Positions 1 to 8,196 of a stretch of DNA of 64,000 nt are shown here, piece by piece. How positions within the stretch are numbered: the first letter of the stretch is position 1; every line of letters begins with the position of its first letter. The translations under genes were made by a program, and so were the position numbers. This DNA comes from Allocoprococcus comes (GTDB lineage Bacteria; Bacillota; Clostridia; Lachnospirales; Lachnospiraceae). Under the pieces are notes generated by a model. It was given only the letters and a program-made list of their open reading frames with translations. It had not been told where the DNA came from and did no database searches. The stretch is from the NCBI RefSeq assembly GCF_013300725.1, contig NZ_JAAIMM010000018.1:1-64000 (forward strand), in the 5' to 3' direction.

Positions 1-47
1 TGATCAACAGGTGGCTCTTTTTGAAAAATCAAGGTACAGATGATTAC

Positions 48-2507
48 CTACTTACTTATAAATTGAATTGCCCAATGAAATCCCACTTTAAAATTCAATC
101 GAAACAGATTCCATAAAAATGCATTCTCGTACACTGTTCTATATAAATAATTATAATGTTCAGCTTTCTCACTTAATCCATATTCAAAACCCTTAGACCG
201 TCTATCGGCTCTATAGAAATCAAATTCCTCTGCATCTACTTTTCCACGTAACCATAGTATATCAGCTATCGAACACAATTCGCTTGCTAATCCAGTTACC
301 AAAGCAGGATAAGCATTCTTCAATGTCCATTCCATAATATCTTCTGACTTACGCATACTTTTTCTATTTCCATTAATATAATTATTAATCAATGTATTAA
401 AAAACTTTTTTAACCACTCTTCTGAGTTATCTGCCATTCGATAAAGTGCTTCCAAGCAAGACGATATTTCATCTATGATTTTATAATAGTTTTCTTGCTC
501 AGATTCCTGCAACGAATATTCCACATAATATTCCATCATAGCGCATGCATCTGAAGCAATAACTGCCACTTTATCTTCTTGTTTCGCATAATCCAAGCAT
601 AACTTAACTATATCATCTCTTCCGATTATATTTTTCTTATATATTTCTTCGTTTTTCAAAAGTCGAATAATACATGGTCTTCCATTACCAATTGGGGACA
701 ATTTCATTTGTGGTGATTCTTGTCTAATATGTAATAACTCACCTTCAAATGCGAACAAATTAATATTCTTCATAAAGTCGAACAACATGCCTTGTTCCAG
801 AATCTCCGACCCTTGTTCTTCGAAATAATTATCACAAAACCTTGACTTAACAATTCCAATTTCTGTTTGCCTTTTCCAACTTTGCGGAATCTCATCAGAA
901 AAAGTAAGGCTATATAAAAACTTATCTCTATTTACCTGTATAAACATTTTATTTGAAATCCAAATCTGATACCGTCTATACACACATCGCCCAAGATTTT
1001 CTATTTCATCATAGAAGGTCTTATACTTCCCTTTGCACAAATCAAAAGCTTTATCAAAATAATGTTCAAAGCAAATATCTTCGAAAATATCATATTTCAG
1101 TCTAATATAATCTCCTTGTTGAGCAATTACACCTTCTGAAAGCAATGCATGCATTATGTCTCTATCTATATCGTCCTTATGAATACCCAACATAAATTTT
1201 CTAGCTCTTTCAAACACAATCTTCTCAACAGTTTCAATAACTTTGTTACTGAGTATGCCATACATTCGAGATTTTTCCTCCAAACATATTATGTTTTTCC
1301 AAATATATTCTCTTAGAGAATTTTCATCACCTATATTATCAATATCCATCGAATTACTAACTATCAAGTTTATATAAAAGGGCGATTTTAATAAATCAAC
1401 ATATAAATTTGTTTTATACATTTTATGAATAATCGGATATTGCTTCATAAGCAATGCAAGTTCATCTTCTGTTATATCGCCAACTTCATAAATTTTTATT
1501 GAAAAATTTGTTTCCAGTTTAATAAAAGCATTTTTATCACTCGTTCTACAAGATGTTACTATGTACACATTTTGATATTCTGCCGCCATATCATACAAAT
1601 ACTGTAATAATTCAAATTTTGTTTCGGCACAGTCCGCAATAAACTCGAGAGCATCAATAAAGAATATTAATTTCTTTCCATTAATACACTCTAAAACGTC
1701 TTGGATACAGCAACCCCAAATGTCGTCAATATGACTTTCTTCCAAAAATCTTTCAGCACGAGCATATAAAACCAATTTTTCATTTTCAACATATTTTTTG
1801 CATAAAACAGATTTACCGCTACCAGCTCCACCTTGTATTGAAATATATCGCTCATTGTCTTTTGTTATTTTTTCAAGAAATTCATTTCTATCGATTTCAT
1901 ACTCTCCGTTAATCAATCCTTCAATATTTTTCAACCCTGAATTACTAAGTTCCAATGCACCTTTAAATTTTCTGATATTAATATTAAAGTTCTCATACTC
2001 ATCCTTTAATACCTTGTATAATTTCTTCTGAAAATTAAGATCATTTTGTGCTTTAGTTATAATATCATTTGTAGTAATCAAATTATCTTTAATAGTAAAT
2101 GAAATACTCCCAATTTGATTATCCCCACTATACTCTCTCACCTTATCAATACTATTATTACTAAGTACAAAAAATACAATATTCTTTAAGTCCGAGCATT
2201 TTTTATCTTTTGAATCCCTTATCTTTTCCAATGTAGTTTTTATTTTTGTTGGTATATCTTGTACAGTACTTACCTGCACTAAAAGTTCTCTGTTTTCTGA
2301 TATCAAATCTACATATGGATAAGTTGCCGTCTCGTCATTCAGATTACTAAACTTCTGTCCGAACCATACATTACATACCTCAATCGCAAATAACTCAAAC
2401 ATTTTTGCAGCATCAAATAATCCGTTTTTATTTGCCATTTTGATTTTTTCATCATATGAAGACATATATTCAATTATGAAACCCATTCTTTCGTTTGAAT
2501 TCAACAT
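48..2507 (-). CDS. SMEK-domain STAND-type ATPase, putative defence protein
   Basis: This 819-residue protein begins with a region matching the SMEK-type domain: residues about 1-110 contain a VDLISEN...LLVQVST core followed by DIPTKIKTTLEKI. A P-loop NTPase follows, with Walker A GGAGSGKS at residues 224-231, Walker B-like LIFFIDALEF near 280 and a sensor-like VTSCRTS near 318. The long C-terminal half is helical and unrecognised, as is usual for STAND sensors. Such proteins typically couple ligand sensing to an effector in anti-phage immunity. It is the last gene of a minus-strand cluster with the YhcG-like nuclease (gap 40 bp) and a small protein. The start ATG at 2507 has only a weak Shine-Dalgarno. 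Function in defence is inferred from architecture and setting, not shown. Confidence 0.75.
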   Translation of the reverse strand: MLNSNERMGFIIEYMSSYDEKIKMANKNGLFDAAKMFELFAIEVCNVWFGQKFSNLNDETATYPYVDLISENRELLVQVSTVQDIPTKIKTTLEKIRDSKDKKCSDLKNIVFFVLSNNSIDKVREYSGDNQIGSISFTIKDNLITTNDIITKAQNDLNFQKKLYKVLKDEYENFNINIRKFKGALELSNSGLKNIEGLINGEYEIDRNEFLEKITKDNERYISIQGGAGSGKSVLCKKYVENEKLVLYARAERFLEESHIDDIWGCCIQDVLECINGKKLIFFIDALEFIADCAETKFELLQYLYDMAAEYQNVYIVTSCRTSDKNAFIKLETNFSIKIYEVGDITEDELALLMKQYPIIHKMYKTNLYVDLLKSPFYINLIVSNSMDIDNIGDENSLREYIWKNIICLEEKSRMYGILSNKVIETVEKIVFERARKFMLGIHKDDIDRDIMHALLSEGVIAQQGDYIRLKYDIFEDICFEHYFDKAFDLCKGKYKTFYDEIENLGRCVYRRYQIWISNKMFIQVNRDKFLYSLTFSDEIPQSWKRQTEIGIVKSRFCDNYFEEQGSEILEQGMLFDFMKNINLFAFEGELLHIRQESPQMKLSPIGNGRPCIIRLLKNEEIYKKNIIGRDDIVKLCLDYAKQEDKVAVIASDACAMMEYYVEYSLQESEQENYYKIIDEISSCLEALYRMADNSEEWLKKFFNTLINNYINGNRKSMRKSEDIMEWTLKNAYPALVTGLASELCSIADILWLRGKVDAEEFDFYRADRRSKGFEYGLSEKAEHYNYLYRTVYENAFLWNLFRLNFKVGFHWAIQFISK

Positions 2508-2547
2508 ATATTCAATGCTCCTTATCCGTTAGTTTCTTTTAAAATAT

Positions 2548-3636
2548 TTACCTGAGTTCATTCTCAATTTCTTCTATCGTTGGCATAGAAGCTCTATATT
2601 CCACAGGCAATAAATTTGACAACTTATACTCAGATATTCCTATCGGTTCTTTTGAACTATTTACCGCATATTTTGCAAGGATATTATTTTTGCTTTTGCA
2701 TATAATCAGACCAATTGTTTTTGCATCAAAATCTGTCTTGACCAAATCATCCACAATATTCACATATGTACCAATCTGTCCAATGTCTCTCGATGTAAAA
2801 GCTACTATTTTAACTTCAACAACAACGTAACAATGCAAATACAGATGATAAAATAAAAGATCTATTTTTTCCTCTGTTCCTTCAATCGGTATTGTATATT
2901 CTCTTCCAACAAAAGCAAACCCTTTTCCAAGTTCCATAAGAAATTTTGTGATGTTGTCCATCAATGCGTCTTTTAACTCTTTCTCACTATAATCTTCTCT
3001 GATTGCTACGAAGTCGAAATTATATGGATCCTTTGTTATTTCCTGTGCAAGGTCGCTTTGTGGTTCAGGCAATGCGTATTCAAAGTTTGAAATTGCTTTT
3101 CCCTGACGCTCATATAAATCGGTATCAAGAAAATTTAAAAGTACTGCCCTTGACCAATTATTTAAAATCGTTTTCTTCACAAAAAATATTGATTTTTCCC
3201 TGTCCAATTTACATTTATCAATGATAGCTCTATGATGTCCCCACGGAATCGAAAACAATTCTTTATCTGATAAATCTCCCACAAGTTGTGGAACATTTAT
3301 TGAATCCTCTTTGCTCTTCAATTCTTCCACAAATTGTGGAAGAATTGGATCACTGTACAATTCATAAAATTTCTTCATATATCTGAGATTCGAACTTGAT
3401 AAGCCTTGAACCCCTGGCAAAATTGTTCTCATATCTTTACTTAAATTAACAAAAAATCCACTGCCCCACTTACTTTCAGCCGACTTTTCTACAATATCTC
3501 TTCCTATAGACCAATAGAAACCAATCATTTCCTGATTAACAGAAACAGATGCCTTAATCTGTCTCTGTTTATAGCGTTTTCCTATGTCCTCAATCCACTT
3601 CCTATACTCTTCATCCATTTTTATAAGTTGATTCAT
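2548..3636 (-). CDS. YhcG/DUF1016-family PD-(D/E)XK nuclease
   Basis: The 362-residue product has the two-part layout of the YhcG family: an N-terminal DUF1016 helical domain (about 1-160, including YWSIGRDIVE and WGSGFF) and a C-terminal PD-(D/E)XK nuclease fold. The nuclease is recognised from GREYTIP, then KIDLLFYH with the metal-binding Asp, then the E-x-K pair in VVVEVK. The family is often found in defence islands and beside restriction systems. I chose ATG 3636 rather than the upstream start because AAGGGG precedes it by 5 bases. It lies 11 bp after the small gene at 3648-3923 and just before the SMEK-STAND gene, so the three are probably co-transcribed. Confidence 0.85.
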   Translation of the reverse strand: MNQLIKMDEEYRKWIEDIGKRYKQRQIKASVSVNQEMIGFYWSIGRDIVEKSAESKWGSGFFVNLSKDMRTILPGVQGLSSSNLRYMKKFYELYSDPILPQFVEELKSKEDSINVPQLVGDLSDKELFSIPWGHHRAIIDKCKLDREKSIFFVKKTILNNWSRAVLLNFLDTDLYERQGKAISNFEYALPEPQSDLAQEITKDPYNFDFVAIREDYSEKELKDALMDNITKFLMELGKGFAFVGREYTIPIEGTEEKIDLLFYHLYLHCYVVVEVKIVAFTSRDIGQIGTYVNIVDDLVKTDFDAKTIGLIICKSKNNILAKYAVNSSKEPIGISEYKLSNLLPVEYRASMPTIEEIENELR

Positions 3637-3647
3637 GTAAACCCCTT

Positions 3648-3923
3648 TCAGAATTCTGTTTTTTCCCACATCTCTTTATAGGCATTGACATAAAAATTTA
3701 TACATCCAGGATATGTGTATACAAATCTTCTGCACAACTTTTTATACAATTCCAGCATACTCGCATCATCTGCGAAATCTAATAAGTAATCGAGACAATG
3801 AGACAATTCTTCTTCTGATACCTCTCTGTTGCACAATTCCTCCACTATGGATAAATATATTTCATATGCCTGCTGTCTAATCTTGTTGAGCTCAATTACC
3901 GCGCTAAATATATCATTTCCCAT
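3648..3923 (-). CDS. Small acidic hypothetical protein, first gene of defence-like cluster
   Basis: This 91-residue predicted helical protein is not recognised. It is rich in Glu, Asp and Leu (a run reading VSEEELSHCLDYLLDFADD) and ends with an aromatic segment containing YTYPGC. The start ATG at 3923 is supported by GGAGG nine bases upstream; longer in-frame starts lack such a site. It is first in the order small protein, YhcG-like nuclease, SMEK-STAND ATPase, all on the minus strand with short gaps. A partner or regulator of the nuclease is possible, but nothing in its sequence shows this. Confidence 0.7.
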   Translation of the reverse strand: MGNDIFSAVIELNKIRQQAYEIYLSIVEELCNREVSEEELSHCLDYLLDFADDASMLELYKKLCRRFVYTYPGCINFYVNAYKEMWEKTEF

Positions 3924-4012
3924 TCCATTTGACCTCCAAATAACTGATATAATTTCTTCAATAGTTATTATAATCAAAGCTCACAGTAAATAACATATAA
4001 ATAACGCTCATA

Positions 4013-6007
4013 TTAAATCACCCCAAAATGTTTTAATGCATCCTTTATCGCTTCTACTTTCTCCGCCGTCGGATGCCTTCTCGGCTGTTTCAACTCTTCT
4101 ACCATATTAGGTGCATCATACATCGGCAATCCTAAATTTCTTTTTACCTCTGCGATATATGCCGTATGTACTTTGAAGCCATATTTTTCTTCAATATATT
4201 CTTGTATCATTTTATATGTAACCCTTGGAGCCGGCTGATATTGCTTTGCCCGCTCCGCAATTTTATCTAAAGGTACCTTTTCTTCACCTTCTCCAAATTC
4301 AACTTTCACATCTATATGGCTATCTGGTGACTTGTGGGACAAGAGCACGATGCTTTCGACGGTTGTTTCAGTTTCCAAGGGAAGTTCTTTCACTTCCTCG
4401 CCATCAACAGGCACAGGGAAATTGAATACGATCTTCTTTATCCAGCTTCCGTCTTTCCTTTTCTCCGGGAACATTTCAATTCGCTCGATAAAGGCTTTCA
4501 TAAACTCTTTCTGTTCCGCTTCCGTTGCGGAATGGTAGACTTCATCAAATGCCAGTAAGAGCCGATAGATATTGTCGCCGGAGATTTTCTCCTGCTGGAT
4601 GCTGCGGATTTGGCTTTGCAATTCGCCAATCTGAACTTCGATATCCTCTATGGTATCATACTGCTCATCATAGCGGCGCTGCAAGTCCAAAATCTTTCTG
4701 TCATAGTGGGCATCGTTGATGTCCAAGGTGTCCATCTGACGCTCCAAGCGGCTTTTCGTTCCAAAGGCTTGCTTTAACTGACCTTGCAGAACGGCGATCT
4801 GCTTTTCCATATCCTCTGTATCAACTGCCGAGCCGATTTTCGCCTGAATCGCTTCTACAAACCGAGGATTGTTGACCATAGCGGATATAATCTTTGCCAC
4901 AAACTTATTGATTTCCGTCTGCTCGATATTCAGTCGGAAGCTGCACTCATGCCCGGTTGGTGTTACTGTGTTTTTACAGTAGTAATAATATCTTGTTTTC
5001 TTGTCCTTGCTGTGAGCCTTGGCGATATTGCCATACATACTCTTTCCGCAGCATGGACATTTCAGAATACCGGACAGGATATGTGCGTGATCTGGATTAT
5101 TGACCTTTTCCCGCTTAAAGGAATTGATCTTGCGCTTTTCCTGTGCCAGATACCAATCTTCTTCGGAAATGATGGCTTCGTGCTGCCCGTCATAAATAGG
5201 GAACTCTGACTGCTCAACCACGTGCATCTCGTTTCTTGTACCCTGTTTCTTTTCCGTCCTGCGTCTGCCATAGGCTATCTTACCCATGTAAACAGGATTG
5301 TCCAGTACATCCTGCACGAAGCTCCTTGAAAATCCGGGAATAGTATTGTTCTGCCGTAGCTTCTTGACAAAGCCATTACGATTCAAATATTTTGCGACTC
5401 CGGCAACGCCCTCGTTGGTGTGAATGTAGCGGTCATAAATGACACGGATTACTTCCACTTCATCCTCTGCAATGACAAGATCACCGTTTTCCAGACTATA
5501 GCCATAAGGGGCAAAACCACCATTCCACTTGCCCTCACGAGCCTTTTGCTCCCGTCCTGCCATGGTCTGAGTTCGGATATTCTCACGCTCGATTTCTGCC
5601 ACCGCAGACAGCACAGAAATCATCAGCTTTCCGGCATCCTTGGAACTATCAATGCCATCCTCCACGCAGATCAGATTGACACCGAAATCCTGCATGAGCT
5701 GCAAAGAGTTCAGAACGTCCGCCGCATTTCTGCCAAATCGGGAGAGCTTAAAGACCAGCACATAAGATACGCCGTCTTTGCAGTCCTGAATGTCATTCAG
5801 CATCCGTTGAAAGTCCTGCCGTCCTTGGATGTTCTTTCCGGAAAAGCCCTCGTCAGAATACTCCCCGGCAATAACCATATCTTCGTATGCCGCATACTTT
5901 CTTAACTTGTCACGCTGGGCATCCAAGCTGTATCCGTCAACCTGCATAGAGGTGGACACTCTTGTATAAAGATAGCATTTAAGTTGTTTCTTTTTCAGAA
6001 TCGCCAC
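4013..6007 (-). CDS. Large serine recombinase of element II (site-specific integrase)
   Basis: The 664-residue enzyme would integrate and excise element II by serine-mediated strand exchange. The resolvase-type catalytic domain has the nucleophile in YTRVST (Ser18), and SRFGRNAADVLNSLQ follows. A recombinase domain comes next, then a zinc ribbon with CPCCGKSMYGN near residue 317 and a coiled coil around 390-470. At residue 550 the motif VESIVLLS begins, followed by a 107-residue tail (TYKMIQEYIEEKYGFKV, then YIAEVKRNLGL) that resembles a small winged-helix unit. The same motif and a related tail end RlmD and the second recombinase, so the tail is probably foreign to this gene and acquired at integration. 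The start overlaps the XRE gene by 29 bp, indicating coupled expression. Confidence 0.95.
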   Translation of the reverse strand: MAILKKKQLKCYLYTRVSTSMQVDGYSLDAQRDKLRKYAAYEDMVIAGEYSDEGFSGKNIQGRQDFQRMLNDIQDCKDGVSYVLVFKLSRFGRNAADVLNSLQLMQDFGVNLICVEDGIDSSKDAGKLMISVLSAVAEIERENIRTQTMAGREQKAREGKWNGGFAPYGYSLENGDLVIAEDEVEVIRVIYDRYIHTNEGVAGVAKYLNRNGFVKKLRQNNTIPGFSRSFVQDVLDNPVYMGKIAYGRRRTEKKQGTRNEMHVVEQSEFPIYDGQHEAIISEEDWYLAQEKRKINSFKREKVNNPDHAHILSGILKCPCCGKSMYGNIAKAHSKDKKTRYYYYCKNTVTPTGHECSFRLNIEQTEINKFVAKIISAMVNNPRFVEAIQAKIGSAVDTEDMEKQIAVLQGQLKQAFGTKSRLERQMDTLDINDAHYDRKILDLQRRYDEQYDTIEDIEVQIGELQSQIRSIQQEKISGDNIYRLLLAFDEVYHSATEAEQKEFMKAFIERIEMFPEKRKDGSWIKKIVFNFPVPVDGEEVKELPLETETTVESIVLLSHKSPDSHIDVKVEFGEGEEKVPLDKIAERAKQYQPAPRVTYKMIQEYIEEKYGFKVHTAYIAEVKRNLGLPMYDAPNMVEELKQPRRHPTAEKVEAIKDALKHFGVI
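4337..4360 (-). other. Putative att site (recombinase 1 codons 550-557)
   Basis: The 24 bases encode VESIVLLS. They align codon by codon with VETVVLLS in rlmD (43977-44000) and in recombinase 2 (23460-23483). The rlmD copy and this one share TTGTCCCA at the downstream edge. Inferred junction between element II and element III; the exact crossover dinucleotide cannot be fixed from one sequence. Confidence 0.55.
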
Positions 6008-6209
6008 CTCCCTCGTTCATTTTTTTTACCATAAGTCCTTCGTTGCGGATATAATACTCCAAAAGCCACAGCACATAATCCGGTGCATGGCGGTTATCCA
6101 ATTCCCACTCGGTCATAGTCCGGTAAGGGATATGGACGAGCTTGCAAAAATCTTTCCGGTTCAGTCCTGTACTTTCCCGCAACTTGATAATTCTGTTCTT
6201 ACAATCCAT
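5979..6209 (-). CDS. Small XRE-type helix-turn-helix regulator
   Basis: The 76-residue protein has a helix-turn-helix of the XRE class: NRIIKLRESTGLNRKDFCKLVHIPYRTMTEWEL, in which RKDFCKLVHIPYRTMTEWE forms the recognition unit. I chose ATG 6209 because GGAG lies nine bases upstream; longer starts reach into the promoter. Its stop overlaps the recombinase start at 6007, so the two are translationally linked, and a role in controlling integration or excision is plausible. Its promoter is bracketed by a perfect 12-bp inverted repeat (6238-6286), which suggests autoregulation. Confidence 0.85.
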   Translation of the reverse strand: MDCKNRIIKLRESTGLNRKDFCKLVHIPYRTMTEWELDNRHAPDYVLWLLEYYIRNEGLMVKKMNEGGGDSEKETT

Positions 6210-6237
6210 CTGTCTTTTCTCCATAAAAAACAAAAAT

Positions 6238-6286
6238 ACACGTTGCGTAATCATTATAGCATAGCCACAGCGAATACGCAACGTGT
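6238..6286 (-). promoter_or_regulatory. Promoter with 12-bp inverted-repeat operator for the XRE-recombinase operon
   Basis: On the minus strand TTGCGT (6281-6276) and TATAAT (6258-6253) are separated by exactly 17 bp. The arms ACACGTTGCGTA (6238-6249) and TACGCAACGTGT (6275-6286) are perfect inverted copies. One arm covers the -35 box and the other lies just downstream of the -10 box, a layout typical of a repressor that blocks its own promoter. Confidence 0.75.
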
Positions 6287-6299
6287 AAATTGTAAATTT

Positions 6300-6485
6300 T
6301 TACGCAGCCTTATTCGTCAAAGGCTGCGCTTGATTACTTTCCTCGGAATGCTCCACTTTCTGCGGTGCATCCTGCTCCAATTTATCCAAAACCTGATGTC
6401 CATATTTTTGGAGCATCTGGCTCATAACATCCACACAGCGGACAAATGCCGCATTATACTTTGCATCCTCATAATATTTCTTCAA
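6300..6485 (-). CDS. Small conserved mobile-element protein (61 aa)
   Basis: A TTG start at 6485 follows GGAGG by ten bases and gives a 61-residue product. The longer upstream reading frame would only run into the relaxase gene. Its core, RCVDVMSQMLQKYGHQVL, resembles RCIDFLVRMIDKYGEEVL in the 44-residue protein of element I (26301-26435). The C-terminus is polar and probably disordered. The function is unknown. It lies 16 bp after the relaxase gene and before the XRE gene. Confidence 0.65.
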   Translation of the reverse strand: MKKYYEDAKYNAAFVRCVDVMSQMLQKYGHQVLDKLEQDAPQKVEHSEESNQAQPLTNKAA

Positions 6486-6501
6486 TAAGCAGTTACCTCC
6501 A

Positions 6502-7791
6502 TTAAATTTCCATATCCTGTCCACGCTTCCGGGCAGGGTGTTTGTGTTCATACAGTTCCTTTCCTCTGGCGAGGATGGCATTGATAAAAGCCCAGACCTT
6601 TTCAGATGCAATCTCAATCGCATCCAGGAAAGGCTGGACTTTCTGTTTCAGTTCCTCATGGTCTTTATCCAGTTTTTCATAACGGTCTTTCCAGATCTTT
6701 GCGCTTTTCTCTGCCTTCTCAAATTTCTGCTTGTATTTCAGCTTCTCAGACTTTTCCGCAAAGCTGCTGACCGCATAATCTTTTAGGGTACGGCACTCAT
6801 CCGCTGACAGCGTGATATTTCCGGTGATGGGATTTTTCTTACCCATCGACTCAATCTCATGTGCGGTCATAGCAACAGAGTTGGCAGCCTGCGTTTCCTT
6901 TTTCAGAGCTTCCAGTTTCTTTTTCTGCTTTTCCGTGGCAGCTTTGACGTCCTCCAAACTCTGCTCGGCCTGTGCCACCTGTCCGGTCACAGCTTCCAAA
7001 CGCTGCTGTTCTGCCTGCACCTTAAACTGCGTCACCGTCAGATGCTCCTCGGTGCTGCCACGCTCTCCACGCTCCACATCGGTATATCCGGCAGCTCGCA
7101 TGAACTGAAAAAAGTCATCCTGCAACACACCGTAGGACGACTTCAAAATCTTTTTCCCTTTTGCGTTCAACATGGGATTTCCGTTTTCATCAAGAACGGG
7201 CTTAGACTCCCATCTCTTGCTGCGGCTGACCTGCGTGATCGTTTCCTTTACCGTTCCCCGGAGGGATTCATCCTTGCACCGCTTCGACCACAGGATTTGC
7301 TTTTCCACCACCGGGATATAAACCACATGAAGGTGATAGTGGTACACATCCTCGCCCAGTGCTTCAGACATTGCCCGGTTGCGTTCATCGGCGTGCATCA
7401 CAGCGGAGAGGATATACTGCTCACCGCCTACGATCTCCACGGCGGCTTTATAGGCATCGGCATAAAACTGTTTTGCAAATTCATAGCCGCCGTGGTTGTA
7501 GAAGTAAGCGGAGTTCACATCGAATACCAGCTCGCCATATTTAACGGCATCCTCTTTCAGACCTCTTGTGGAAATCACCTTGTCTCGTTCCAACTGCTCA
7601 AACATTTCTGTATAGCTGGCGCTGGGAGCTTTGAAATGGACGTTAAGCGGAGTGCGTTCCGGCACGATGTCCACATTGGAATAACGGTCTTTTTCACGCT
7701 CATTGTGTTCCTGTACCTTAGCCACATCATCCGAGGTTTCCAAGTCTTGATTTCTGGCTAAGGTACGGTCAATTCCATCATTTCTTGCCAT
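6502..7791 (-). CDS. MobV-family (Pre/Mob) relaxase
   Basis: The 429-residue relaxase would nick oriT and pilot the single strand during mobilisation by a helper conjugation system. The N-terminal part contains HNEREKDRYSNVDI, typical of Pre/Mob proteins. The histidine triad motif YHYHLHVVYIP lies near residues 149-158. The C-terminal 200 residues are a coiled coil rich in Lys, Glu and Gln. I chose ATG 7791 (start MARNDGIDRT), which has AGGAAG upstream; the longer frame runs through the oriT. A pMV158-like nick-region inverted repeat lies 62 bp upstream (7853-7880), the usual place for MobV elements. Confidence 0.92.
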   Translation of the reverse strand: MARNDGIDRTLARNQDLETSDDVAKVQEHNEREKDRYSNVDIVPERTPLNVHFKAPSASYTEMFEQLERDKVISTRGLKEDAVKYGELVFDVNSAYFYNHGGYEFAKQFYADAYKAAVEIVGGEQYILSAVMHADERNRAMSEALGEDVYHYHLHVVYIPVVEKQILWSKRCKDESLRGTVKETITQVSRSKRWESKPVLDENGNPMLNAKGKKILKSSYGVLQDDFFQFMRAAGYTDVERGERGSTEEHLTVTQFKVQAEQQRLEAVTGQVAQAEQSLEDVKAATEKQKKKLEALKKETQAANSVAMTAHEIESMGKKNPITGNITLSADECRTLKDYAVSSFAEKSEKLKYKQKFEKAEKSAKIWKDRYEKLDKDHEELKQKVQPFLDAIEIASEKVWAFINAILARGKELYEHKHPARKRGQDMEI

Positions 7792-8196
7792 AGATTTTCT
7801 TCCTTTCTTTGGGATTTGCAGACAGCGGGGAGCTACGGAGAGGCACTTTTTCAAAGTGTAATAACCCACTATTACACTTTCATCCATACTGGCTGCAAAG
7901 TGCCGTGGGCTCTCCGAGGGCTCTCCCGAGGGGGAGTGCGGTCACTGCGGCGACCTCTGCTGACCAAAGTGAAAATGTCTGCAACTTTTTCCATGGTCAG
8001 CACCTCTGTACGATACTGCTCTGCGGAGCATTCTCTTGCAGAGGTTGGCAGTGAAAACCGTATCTTTCACTGCCTGTCCACGGTACTTTTGCAAAATTCC
8101 GTGGACATAGAAACAGCCCAAGCAAAAGAAATGTGCTGTTTCTATAACGAGCGTTTCACGCTCTTTTGCTGCGTACATACGTACCAGCAATCGGTT
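7792..8196. repeat. 405-bp gene-free region: oriT plus a dense array of perfect stem-loops
   Basis: No convincing gene is present. Besides oriT the region contains perfect inverted repeats at 7959-7966/7994-8001 (8 bp), 8003-8008/8039-8044 (6 bp, enclosing a 5-bp hairpin at 8017-8030), 8047-8056/8065-8074 (10 bp), 8075-8083/8099-8107 (9 bp), 8108-8117/8135-8144 (10 bp) and 8149-8154/8158-8163 (6 bp). The last four abut almost without spacers. This could be a single-strand or double-strand replication origin, a relaxosome site or a structured RNA; the sequence does not decide between them. Confidence 0.7.
7853..7880 (-). other. Putative oriT (pMV158/MobV type)
   Basis: A perfect 11-bp inverted repeat (7853-7863 and 7870-7880) encloses a 6-base spacer. 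On the minus strand the spacer region reads TAGTGGGTTATTACACTTT, close to the pMV158 nick region TAGTGTG/TTATACTTTA as I recall it. It is directly upstream of the MobV relaxase. Confidence 0.75.

Larger units (their letters stand above)
1..4360. mobile_element. Right-end fragment of a putative third integrative element (element III)
   Basis: The C-terminal tail of the recombinase at 4013-6007 (107 residues after VESIVLLS) is longer than a native RlmD end and belongs to the same tail family as those at 23172 and 43692. If tails are exchanged on integration, this tail was brought by another element lying to the left. The adjoining DNA is strongly AT-rich and carries defence-type genes, not core genes. 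The recombinase of this element would be outside the window. This is inference; the segment could instead be ordinary chromosomal flank. Confidence 0.45.

Noticed and set aside
6859-7761. 300-codon open frame on the plus strand
   Set aside because: It is an antisense shadow of the MobV relaxase gene, has no ribosome-binding site and no recognisable protein features.
7942-8190. 82-codon minus-strand frame in the gene-free region
   Set aside because: It coincides with the perfect inverted repeats. The hairpins explain the conservation better and no ribosome-binding site precedes the start.
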